DNA from: Devosia sp.
GTDB lineage: Bacteria > Pseudomonadota > Alphaproteobacteria > Rhizobiales > Devosiaceae
Assembly: GCF_017744655.1 (NCBI RefSeq)
Contig: NZ_JAGIAW010000002.1
Span: 124,001-188,000, forward strand
DNA: 64,000 nucleotides
Reading direction: 5' to 3'
The stretch's first letter is position 1, and every line of letters starts with the position of its first letter. A model generated the notes under the pieces. That model did no database searches and was not told the origin of the DNA. It was given only the letters and a program-made list of their open reading frames with translations. Shown piece after piece: positions 1 through 7,291 of this stretch. The translations under genes and the position numbers were made by a program.

Positions 1-1
1 C

Positions 2-46
2 ACCAACAGCCAGCACCCCGATCACGACACGGACAAATGGCCATGA
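2..46 (+). CDS. C-terminal tail of an upstream GFA-like protein (partial)
   Basis: The first 45 bases read in frame as TNSQHPDHDTDKWP followed by TGA at 44-46. The end of the next gene reads TSHQHPDHDTATWPPK, so the two tails are clearly related. I infer that a second glutathione-dependent formaldehyde-activating (GFA/CENP-V) paralogue lies immediately upstream and that the window cuts it off. Its stop overlaps the ATG at 43 as ATGA, which implies translational coupling. The rest of the gene is not visible, so the family call rests on this tail alone. Confidence 0.6.
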   Translation, partial: TNSQHPDHDTDKWP

Positions 47-525
47 GCACCGTCCTGCTCACCGGCGGCTGCCAATGCGGCGCTGTGCGCTACGCACTCG
101 ACCAGCAGCCCTTCAATGTCCACGTCTGCCATTGCCGCATGTGCCAGAAAGCCGTCGGCGGCCCATTCGCCGTTATCTGCCCGGTGATGAAGACCGCCTT
201 CCGCGTCACGCGCGGCACCATCAGCTATTTTCATAGCTCCGATGTCGCGCGCCGCGGTTTCTGCGCCGCCTGCGGCACGCCGCTGCTCTTCGAATATCCC
301 GAAGGCCAGGATCTCGGCGTACTCGTCGGCACCCTCGACGAGCCCGATCGCGCTCCACCTGAAAACCAGTACGGCAATGAAAGCCGGGTCGCCTGGTACG
401 GGAATTTGCTGTCCGTTCCCGGCGATCGTCCAACCTATGCCGACAATCCCGAAATGCTGCATCGCATCAGCAGCACCAGTCACCAGCATCCCGACCACGA
501 CACGGCCACCTGGCCCCCCAAGTAA
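43..525 (+). CDS. GFA (CENP-V/glutathione-dependent formaldehyde-activating) domain protein
   Basis: A 160-residue Zn-binding protein of the GFA fold. Its Cys ligands are visible as CQCGAVRY near the N-terminus, CHCRMCQKAVGG around residues 30-40 and FCAACGTPL around 75. The founding family member binds glutathione-formaldehyde adducts, but most GFA proteins have no proven substrate, so only the fold is assigned. An in-frame ATG also exists at 37. I prefer 43 because it overlaps the stop of the upstream paralogue as ATGA. cimA begins 21 bases after the stop and may be cotranscribed. Confidence 0.85.
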   Translation: MSTVLLTGGCQCGAVRYALDQQPFNVHVCHCRMCQKAVGGPFAVICPVMKTAFRVTRGTISYFHSSDVARRGFCAACGTPLLFEYPEGQDLGVLVGTLDEPDRAPPENQYGNESRVAWYGNLLSVPGDRPTYADNPEMLHRISSTSHQHPDHDTATWPPK

Positions 526-546
526 CTCGACTAGCAGGCCCCCAAA

Positions 547-2190
547 ATGTCCCGAGACCGCCTCTATCTTTTCGACACGACCCTGCGCGACGGCGCGCAG
601 ACGGCCGGCGTAGAATTCTCGCTCGAGGACAAGATCGCCATTATTGATCTCCTGGAGGAACTGGGCGTCGACTACATCGAAGGCGGCTATCCCGGTGCCA
701 ATCCGGTCGACACCGCCTTTTTCGAGAAGAAGCGCACCAAGAACGCCACCTTCACCGCCTTCGGCATGACCAAGCGGGCAGGGCGCTCCGCCGCCAACGA
801 TCCCGGCGTCCAGGGCCTCGTCAATTCCGCCGCCGCCGCCACCTGCTTCGTTGCGAAAGCCTGGGACTACCAGGTCGAACTCGCTTTGAGCTCCACCACC
901 GACGAGCACCTCGAAGGCCTCGCCGACACGGTCCGCACTGCCGCATCAGCCGGCAAGGAAGTGCTCATCGACCTCGAACACTTCTTCGACGGCTTCAAAG
1001 CCAATCCCGAATACGCCCTATCCTGCGTCACGACGGCCCTCGAAGCCGGTGCCCGCTGGGTCGTCCTCTGCGACACCAATGGCGGCACCATGCCCTCCGA
1101 AGTCCGCACCATCATCGGCACAGTCCTCAAGTTCGCCCCCGGCGAAAGGCTCGGCATCCACCCCCATGACGATACCGGCCAGGCCGTCGCCAATGCACTT
1201 GCCGCCGTTGAAACCGGCGTTCGCCAGATCCAGGGCACGCTCAATGGCCTCGGCGAGCGCTGCGGCAATGCCAATCTCGTCACCCTGATCCCGACGCTGG
1301 TCCTCAAACCCTACTATGCCGAGCGCTTCGAAACCGGCATCACGCCCGAAAAGCTCGAACGTCTGACCCACATCTCCCGCGCCTTCGACGATCGCCTCAA
1401 CCGCGCCCCCGCGCGCCAGGCCCCCTATGTCGGCGCCGCCGCCTTCGCCACCAAAGCCGGCATCCATGCCTCGGCCCTGCTCAAGGATTTTTCGACCTAT
1501 GAGCACGTTCCGCCCGAAAGCGTCGGCAATGAACGTGCCATCATGGTCTCTCAGCAGGCCGGCAAGTCGAACCTGCTCACCGCTTTGGCCCGCCACGATA
1601 TCGTGCTCGAAAAGGACGATCCCCGCCTCGAAAAGCTGCTGTCCACGGTCAAGGAGCGCGAGGCCCAAGGTTATTCCTATGACGGCGCGGATGCCTCCTT
1701 CGCCGTCCTCGCCCGCTCCGTCCTCGGCACGCTCCCGAGCTTCTTCGATGTCGAGCACTACCGCGCCATGGTCGAGCGCCGCCACAATGCGCAGGGCGAA
1801 GAGATCACCGTCACCGAAGCCGTGGTAAAAGTCCGCGTCGATGGCCAATTGCTGATGTCCGTCGCCGAAGGCAATGGCCCCGTCAACGCCCTCGATCAGG
1901 CCTTGCGAAAAGATCTCGGCATTTATTCCGCGCGCATCGAAGACCTGGAGCTGGTCGATTTCAAGGTCCGTATCCTGGACGGCGGCACGGGCGCGGTCAC
2001 CCGTGTACTGGTTGAAAGCCGGGACGGCACTGGCGAGCGGTGGAGCACCATCGGCGTCTCGTCCAATATCATTGATGCGTCCTTTGAAGCTCTGTATGAA
2101 TCAATCACATACAAGCTGTTGAAGACTGAAGCGGTGCAGTCGTCCTCAGTATTGGCGACTGCGCGGCCAGCTCAAAAGGCGACTGGCTGA
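547..2190 (+). CDS. cimA: (R)-citramalate synthase
   Basis: A 547-residue enzyme of the LeuA/CimA family that condenses acetyl-CoA with pyruvate to citramalate, the threonine-independent route to 2-oxobutyrate and isoleucine. The HMGL-like barrel begins with LFDTTLRDGAQTAGV (residues 8-22). It carries GIHPHDDTGQAVANA near residue 203 and the metal-binding GTLNGLGERCGNANL near 228. The C-terminal part (about 400-530) is the LeuA-type allosteric dimer domain. Length and the DTTLRDG-AQT signature fit CimA rather than 2-isopropylmalate or homocitrate synthase. No other branched-chain genes are adjacent. The LysM gene follows after 20 bases. Confidence 0.92.
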   Translation: MSRDRLYLFDTTLRDGAQTAGVEFSLEDKIAIIDLLEELGVDYIEGGYPGANPVDTAFFEKKRTKNATFTAFGMTKRAGRSAANDPGVQGLVNSAAAATCFVAKAWDYQVELALSSTTDEHLEGLADTVRTAASAGKEVLIDLEHFFDGFKANPEYALSCVTTALEAGARWVVLCDTNGGTMPSEVRTIIGTVLKFAPGERLGIHPHDDTGQAVANALAAVETGVRQIQGTLNGLGERCGNANLVTLIPTLVLKPYYAERFETGITPEKLERLTHISRAFDDRLNRAPARQAPYVGAAAFATKAGIHASALLKDFSTYEHVPPESVGNERAIMVSQQAGKSNLLTALARHDIVLEKDDPRLEKLLSTVKEREAQGYSYDGADASFAVLARSVLGTLPSFFDVEHYRAMVERRHNAQGEEITVTEAVVKVRVDGQLLMSVAEGNGPVNALDQALRKDLGIYSARIEDLELVDFKVRILDGGTGAVTRVLVESRDGTGERWSTIGVSSNIIDASFEALYESITYKLLKTEAVQSSSVLATARPAQKATG

Positions 2191-2210
2191 CAACCGTCCG
2201 GGAGGACAAA

Positions 2211-4124
2211 CTGGCCGAAACTGCTCCGAAACGACCTCTCGCCCTCACCATCGGGGCAGTTGCCGTCACCCTGCTCGTCATTGCCGGCGTTTTTGTCGCC
2301 CCGACCGCGGTAAACTGCTTCAACAGCCCCGATGGCATGGGCCAGTGCATCAGGGGCAAATTGTCGGATGCCGGGCTCTTCCCCAAGGCGCCGGTCGAAG
2401 CCGTGGCCGAGACGCCGGCTACCGAGCCGGCTGCCCCCGCAGAGCCTGAAACTGAGCTCACCGCGCCGGCCCTCGACGTTACGCCGCCGGCCGACGTTCC
2501 GGAAAATCTCGTCGCCGCCAGCTTCGGCCTGCTGCGCGCCGAGCCCGATGGCTCCGTTGTCATCGCCGGTAGCGGCCGCCCGGGCAGCGAAATCGAAGTC
2601 TATTCCGACGAAACCCTCCTCGGTTCGACCACCGTCGAAAGCACAGGTGATTGGGTCTTTGTGCCCGAGCAACCCCTACCGGCAGGCGGCGTTGAAATCA
2701 CCCTGGCCGAACGCGGCAAGGAGGGCAGGGCGGCCCAGTCCTTCGTCGTCGTCGTCAATGAAGACAAGTCCACCCAGCCGCTGGTCGTCGCCAGCGCTCC
2801 CGGCCAGGCCAGCGAAGTCCTGCAGGGCCTGACCCGCACCGACGCGCCCGCCGCACCGACTGCTGTCGCTACGGCCGAACCGGCAACGCCCATCCCGGCC
2901 GATCCAGCGCCTGTTGCGGTCGCTGCTGCGCCCGCCACGGCTCCCGCCGCGCCTGCCATTACCCCGGCTGCACCCGCAGCCCCGGCGACAACGCCTGCGC
3001 CGCCCGCCTCAACACCTGCCGAGACGCAAGTCGCACAGGCTCCTGCTGCGCCCGAAGCGCCTGCGCCGGCCCCGGAAACACCTGCTCCGGCCGCTGCTGC
3101 AACGCCCCCAGCCACACCGGCACCTGCTCCGGCAGCAACCCCTGCGCCTGCAACAACTCCCGCGCCAGCCGCTACCCCCGAAGCAGCTCCAACAGCCCTA
3201 GCAACCGCGCTCGAACCGGCCACTCCTGCCGCTCCCCCCGTGACGCCGGCGGCTCCTGCCACGCCCAACCCCGTTCCGGGCGCCCCTGCCGCCCAGCTCG
3301 CCGAGATTCCGCCGACCATCGATGCCATCGAAATAGAAGGCGACCGCACCTTCTTTGCCGGCGCTGGTCCCGAAGGCGGCATTGTGCGTCTCTATGTCGA
3401 TGACACCTTCATCGCCGATGCCACCATCGAAGGCGGCCGCTGGCTTGTCGAAGGCGGCGACGTTCTCGACGCCCCCAGCCAGCGCGTCCGCGCCGACTTG
3501 CTCGCCGCCGGCTCGCCTGACGTGATCGCCCGCGCCGAGGTCGACTTCGTCGTCGACATGCCCGCAACGGCGACCGAGCCCGCAACGGCCGTCGCCAGTG
3601 CCGACGTGCCGCCGGCGCCTGCACCCGCACCTGTCGCGGCAACAACACCGACCCCGACTACCCAGCCCGCAGCCCCAACTGCCGAGCCTGCCACCCCTGC
3701 CGCTCCCGCGACAGCACAAACAGCGCCCGTCGCGGCTGCGCCGACCCAACCGGCCGCTACCCCGGCTCCTGCTGCCGCAACCACGCCTACGGCATCAGCT
3801 CCAGCAACAGCCGCTCCAGAAACCGCGGCGCCGGCAACTCCCGCTCCCGAGGCGCCGGCCACCCCGGTCGCTGTGGCGGAAGCGCCGCAGCCGGTAGCCG
3901 AACCTGCCGTGCCTACCATGGTCGCGGTATCAGTCGGCTCGCCCGATGCCCAGCGTTTCGCCTCGGGCAAGGCCATCATCCGCCGTGGCGACAATCTCTG
4001 GACTATCGCTCGCCGCGTCTATGGCGAAGGCATCAAGTATACGACCATCTACGATGCCAATACCGGCCAGATCCGCGATCCCGATCGCATCTATCCCGGC
4101 CAGGTTTTCAGCCTGCCCCAATAG
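2211..4124 (+). CDS. Membrane-anchored Pro/Ala-rich protein with Ig-like segments and C-terminal LysM
   Basis: A 637-residue envelope protein if translation begins at CTG 2211. The frame is open upstream of the first ATG (2337) and encodes LAETAPKRPLALTIG, then a hydrophobic stretch ending VIAGVFVAPTAV, which is a convincing signal anchor. The ATG start would lose it. A strong GGGAGG lies at 2200-2205, five bases before the CTG. After the anchor come Ig-like beta segments (about 96-187 and 365-452), two long Pro/Ala/Thr linkers (about 205-360 and 455-575) and a LysM domain (583-637, IRRGDNLWTIARRVYG). A peptidoglycan-binding role at the envelope is inferred from LysM. The function is otherwise unknown. 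Confidence 0.8.
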   Translation: MAETAPKRPLALTIGAVAVTLLVIAGVFVAPTAVNCFNSPDGMGQCIRGKLSDAGLFPKAPVEAVAETPATEPAAPAEPETELTAPALDVTPPADVPENLVAASFGLLRAEPDGSVVIAGSGRPGSEIEVYSDETLLGSTTVESTGDWVFVPEQPLPAGGVEITLAERGKEGRAAQSFVVVVNEDKSTQPLVVASAPGQASEVLQGLTRTDAPAAPTAVATAEPATPIPADPAPVAVAAAPATAPAAPAITPAAPAAPATTPAPPASTPAETQVAQAPAAPEAPAPAPETPAPAAAATPPATPAPAPAATPAPATTPAPAATPEAAPTALATALEPATPAAPPVTPAAPATPNPVPGAPAAQLAEIPPTIDAIEIEGDRTFFAGAGPEGGIVRLYVDDTFIADATIEGGRWLVEGGDVLDAPSQRVRADLLAAGSPDVIARAEVDFVVDMPATATEPATAVASADVPPAPAPAPVAATTPTPTTQPAAPTAEPATPAAPATAQTAPVAAAPTQPAATPAPAAATTPTASAPATAAPETAAPATPAPEAPATPVAVAEAPQPVAEPAVPTMVAVSVGSPDAQRFASGKAIIRRGDNLWTIARRVYGEGIKYTTIYDANTGQIRDPDRIYPGQVFSLPQ

Positions 4125-4137
4125 GTCTACTGACACG

Positions 4138-4167
4138 AAATGGCGCGCCCTGGCGCCATTTCTCTTT
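4138..4167 (+). terminator. Intrinsic terminator after the LysM gene
   Basis: A perfect 9-bp stem, AAATGGCGC (4138-4146) and GCGCCATTT (4153-4161), with a six-base loop, followed by CTCTTT. It lies 13 bases after the LysM stop codon. Confidence 0.7.
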
Positions 4168-4207
4168 CCGTGACCCGGTAGACCAAAGTTTGCTTATGAT
4201 CCTCGAT

Positions 4208-4267
4208 TGTCACCCCGGCGAAGGCCGGGGCCTATCCTGAGAGATCCCGGCCTTCGCCGGGATGACA
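4208..4267. repeat. Dispersed palindromic repeat, family 1
   Basis: Inverted arms: TGTCACCCCGGCGAAGG with its GC-rich continuation, and the complementary CCTTCGCCGGGATGACA. Related copies recur in many intergenic gaps of this window. An ORF reading through it into the ArsR gene is not real coding. Confidence 0.85.
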
Positions 4268-4374
4268 GCCGGCAAGGGCTGTGCTTTATGCCCCAAAACC
4301 ATCCCCGGGGATTGACCTTGCGGTCAATCCTCACCATGTTCATCGCAATTCACCGATTAATTCGGCCGGCCCCC

Positions 4375-4695
4375 ATGCAAGACGACGACATCGCCAACAT
4401 CATGCGAGCCCTGGGTCATCCAGTTCGGCTCAATATCCTGCGGTTCCTCGCGAGCCAGCAGCAGCGCGAATGCTGCTGCGGTGATGTCACTGAATCTTTG
4501 CCCCTCGCCCAGTCCACCGTCTCCCAGCATATCAAGGTGCTGCTCGACGCCGGCCTGATCGAGCGCAAGCCTCATGGTACGCGTAATCGCTACATGATCC
4601 GGCATGACCGGCTCGCCGAAATCGGAACCGCCTTTGGAGGCCTGCTCACAGGCCTCAACTTCCAAGCGCCCCACAAGGAAGCGGAACCGGCCTAA
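4375..4695 (+). CDS. ArsR-family winged-helix transcriptional regulator
   Basis: A 106-residue HTH protein starting MQDDDIANIMRALGHPVRLN, with the recognition helix in LAQSTVSQHIKVLLDAGLI and a wing in GTRNRYMIRHDRL. It has three adjacent Cys in RECCCGDV, near the position where metal-sensing ArsR proteins carry CVC. Metal or redox sensing is possible but not shown. The reading frame is open further upstream, but that part crosses the palindromic repeat, so I chose ATG 4375. Its stop TAA shares a base with the ATG of the Atm1-like exporter (TAATG), so the two are coupled and the regulator probably controls the exporter. Confidence 0.85.
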   Translation: MQDDDIANIMRALGHPVRLNILRFLASQQQRECCCGDVTESLPLAQSTVSQHIKVLLDAGLIERKPHGTRNRYMIRHDRLAEIGTAFGGLLTGLNFQAPHKEAEPA

Positions 4696-6590
4696 TGGCT
4701 CAAAACAGCACTGAAAAGAAGCCGTCCGTTAGCGCGGACGAAGGCTCTGTATTCTCTACCGTTCGCAATCTCTGGCCCTATATGTGGCCCGAAGGCCGGC
4801 CCGACCTGCGCATGCAGGTGGTCCTCGCCCTCGGCGCTCTGGTCTTGAGCAAAGTCGCGACCACCCTTATTCCTTTTGCCTATAAGGGCATCATCGACAG
4901 CCTCGATGGCACCGATGCCGATAGCCAGCTCATCCTCGGCCTCGCCATCCCCGTCGTGCTTGTTATCGCCTATGTGCTCGGCAACGTCCTCGATGCCGCC
5001 TTCCAGCAGTTGCGCGATGTGCTTTTTGCCGGCGTCGGCCAGCATGCCGTTCGAAAACTGGCGCTCGAAACCTTCCACCACGTCCATCGCCTGTCGCTGC
5101 GCTTCCACCTGGCGCGCCGCACCGGCGGCCTTTCCCGCGTCATCGAGCGCGGCACCAAGGGCATCGAAACGGTCGTCCGCTTCGCTATGCTCAACATCGT
5201 GCCGACCATCATCGAATTCATCGTCGTCGCCGTCATCTTCGTCTGGCTCTTCGGGGTCAGCTATGTCGGCGTCCTAGTGGTGATGATCTGGGCCTATCTC
5301 TGGTTCACCATCAAGGCGTCCAACTGGCGCATCGCCATCCGCCGGGACATGAACGATTCTGACACGGATGCGAACGGCAAGGCCATCGACAGCCTGCTCA
5401 ACTACGAGACGGTCAAATACTTCGCTAATGAGAAGATGGAAGCCGAGCGCTATGATCGCTCCATGGCGAGCTATGAAAAGTCCGCCATCCGCATCTGGAC
5501 CTCGCTGGGCTGGCTTAACTTCGGCCAGGCCGTCATCTTCTATGGCGGCTTCCTTGTCATCTCCATCATGGCCGTTCTCGGCGTCATGGCTGGTCGTCTG
5601 ACACTGGGCGACTTTGTCCTCCTCAATACCTTCCTGATGCAGGTCTATCGCCCGCTCAATTTCATCGGCTTTGTTTATCGCGAACTTCGCCAGGGCCTCA
5701 CCGACATCGAGGAGATGTTCAAGCTCCTCGATCAGGACCCTGAAATCGAGGACAAGCCCGACGCCAAGCCCCTCGCCGTCACCGGCCCGGTCATCCGCTT
5801 CGATGATGTCACCTTCCACTACGATGCCGATCGCCCGATCTTGAAGGGCGTCAGCTTCGAAGTGCCGGCCGGCAAGACCGTCGCCATCGTCGGCCCCACC
5901 GGTGCCGGCAAGTCGACCATTTCGCGCCTGCTCTACCGCTTCTACGACGTCACTGGCGGCCGTATCACCATCGATGGGCAGGACCTGCGCGATGTGACGC
6001 AGGAAAGCCTGCGTTCCACCATCGGCATGGTCCCGCAGGATACGGTGCTGTTCAACGACACCATCGGCTACAACATCGAATATGGCCGCCCGGGCGCCTC
6101 TCTGGACGAAGTCCACCAGGCCGCCCAGATGGCCCAGGTCGGCAGTTTCATCGAAGCCCTGCCCAAGGGCTACGACACACCGGTCGGCGAACGCGGTCTG
6201 AAACTCTCGGGCGGCGAAAAGCAGCGCGTTGCTATCGCCCGCACGATTTTGAAGGCCCCGTCGATCCTCATCCTCGATGAGGCGACTTCCGCCCTCGATA
6301 CCAAGACCGAGCGTGACATCCAGGCTGCCCTCGACGTCGTCTCGCGCAACCGTACCACCGTCGTCATCGCCCACCGTCTCTCGACGGTGATCAATGCCGA
6401 CGAAATCCTGGTGCTGCGCGAAGGCCTCGTCGCCGAACGCGGCAACCACGCCGCGCTCCTCGCCCAGAACGGCCTCTACGCCCAGATGTGGAGCCGCCAG
6501 CGCGAAGCCACCGAGGCCGAAGAAGCTCTGGCCCTCGCCCAGGAAGACCCCGACGGCTTCGTCAAGCGTGGCGCTCCTGCAGCGGAGTAA
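4695..6590 (+). CDS. Atm1-type ABC exporter (half-transporter, fused TMD-NBD)
   Basis: A 631-residue inner-membrane half-transporter. The N-terminal half (about 25-330) is the six-helix type I exporter domain and contains the Atm1-typical RTGGLSRVIERGTKGIE. The nucleotide-binding domain has Walker A GPTGAGKST (about 400), signature LSGGEKQR (about 505) and Walker B ILILDEATSALD (about 522-533). Atm1 relatives export glutathione-linked sulfur or iron-sulfur precursors and, in bacteria, metal-glutathione conjugates. The ArsR-type regulator coupled upstream would fit a metal or thiol stress role. It must homodimerise to work. Confidence 0.9.
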   Translation: MAQNSTEKKPSVSADEGSVFSTVRNLWPYMWPEGRPDLRMQVVLALGALVLSKVATTLIPFAYKGIIDSLDGTDADSQLILGLAIPVVLVIAYVLGNVLDAAFQQLRDVLFAGVGQHAVRKLALETFHHVHRLSLRFHLARRTGGLSRVIERGTKGIETVVRFAMLNIVPTIIEFIVVAVIFVWLFGVSYVGVLVVMIWAYLWFTIKASNWRIAIRRDMNDSDTDANGKAIDSLLNYETVKYFANEKMEAERYDRSMASYEKSAIRIWTSLGWLNFGQAVIFYGGFLVISIMAVLGVMAGRLTLGDFVLLNTFLMQVYRPLNFIGFVYRELRQGLTDIEEMFKLLDQDPEIEDKPDAKPLAVTGPVIRFDDVTFHYDADRPILKGVSFEVPAGKTVAIVGPTGAGKSTISRLLYRFYDVTGGRITIDGQDLRDVTQESLRSTIGMVPQDTVLFNDTIGYNIEYGRPGASLDEVHQAAQMAQVGSFIEALPKGYDTPVGERGLKLSGGEKQRVAIARTILKAPSILILDEATSALDTKTERDIQAALDVVSRNRTTVVIAHRLSTVINADEILVLREGLVAERGNHAALLAQNGLYAQMWSRQREATEAEEALALAQEDPDGFVKRGAPAAE

Positions 6591-6637
6591 GGGAAGGCGC
6601 TGTCCCAGGGCGGCGCCTCAACTTCTCCCACACTCGG

Positions 6638-6672
6638 TGTCATCCCCGCGAAAGCGGAGATCTCCGTTTGGT
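6638..6672. repeat. Dispersed palindromic repeat, family 1 (half copy)
   Basis: TGTCATCCCCGCGAAAGCGG followed by AGATCTCCGTTT. This is one arm of the family, without the mirrored arm, between the exporter and the GNAT gene. Confidence 0.7.
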
Positions 6673-6714
6673 GCGGACTTGCATTGTTAGGGCAGCGCCC
6701 CCTAACCTCCGTTC

Positions 6715-7191
6715 ATGCCCACCATCACCCTCGTAAGCGCTCGCCCCGACCAAAAGCCGGTCATCGCCAACCTGATCCAGCTCTACCTCCACGACATGAC
6801 CGAGTTCATGCCGTTCCCGGTCGGTGTCGACGGCCGCTACGCCTACGATTTCCTCGACCGCTTCTGGCGCTTTCCCTATCTCATCATGTCCGACGATGAG
6901 ATCGCCGGCTTCGCCCCCGTCATCGACGAATGCCCGCTCACCGGCCGCGCGCCCTGCTGGTTCATGGCCGAATTCTTCGTGCTGAAAGCCCACCGGGGCA
7001 GGGGCCTCGCCCGCGCCGCCGTCCAGCAGGCTCTACAGGCCCACCCCGGTCAATGGCACATCGCCGTCCCCCACGCCAACCGCCCCGCGCAGACCTTCTG
7101 GTCCGAAATCCTCGCGCCTCAAAACCCCACAAGCCGCGACATCCATTTCGACGGTGACGACTGGCGGCTGCGTGAGTTTGTGACCGGCTAA
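6715..7191 (+). CDS. GNAT-family N-acetyltransferase
   Basis: A 158-residue single-domain acetyltransferase. Strand beta4 and the acetyl-CoA loop are seen in WFMAEFFVLKAHRGRGLARAAVQQAL, where HRGRGLAR is the Q/RxxGxG/A pyrophosphate-binding motif. The start MPTITLVSARPDQKPVIANL is typical. The substrate cannot be told from sequence. It is a single gene that ends head-on against the RND operon, with a bidirectional terminator between. Confidence 0.85.
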   Translation: MPTITLVSARPDQKPVIANLIQLYLHDMTEFMPFPVGVDGRYAYDFLDRFWRFPYLIMSDDEIAGFAPVIDECPLTGRAPCWFMAEFFVLKAHRGRGLARAAVQQALQAHPGQWHIAVPHANRPAQTFWSEILAPQNPTSRDIHFDGDDWRLREFVTG

Positions 7192-7197
7192 CCCCGA

Positions 7198-7230
7198 TGT
7201 CACTCCCGCGAAAGCGGGAACCCCTGTTTC
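7198..7230. repeat. Dispersed palindromic repeat, family 1 (half copy)
   Basis: TGTCACTCCCGCGAAAGCGG followed by GAACCCCTGTTTC directly after the GNAT stop. Confidence 0.7.
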
Positions 7231-7241
7231 CTCTATCAAAC

Positions 7242-7271
7242 AAAAAGGCCCGCATCGCTGCGGGCCTTTTT
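7242..7271. terminator. Bidirectional intrinsic terminator
   Basis: A perfect 12-bp stem, AAAAAGGCCCGC (7242-7253) and GCGGGCCTTTTT (7260-7271), with loop ATCGCT. The A and T runs serve both directions, between the converging GNAT and RND genes. Confidence 0.9.
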
Positions 7272-7291
7272 CATTCACATCTCGGTCCAGA

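Noticed and set aside
4207-4374. N-terminal extension of the ArsR-type regulator
   Set aside because: It would translate the palindromic repeat (MSPRRRPGPILRDPGLRRDD), which is a recurring non-coding element; ATG 4375 gives a normal ArsR protein.
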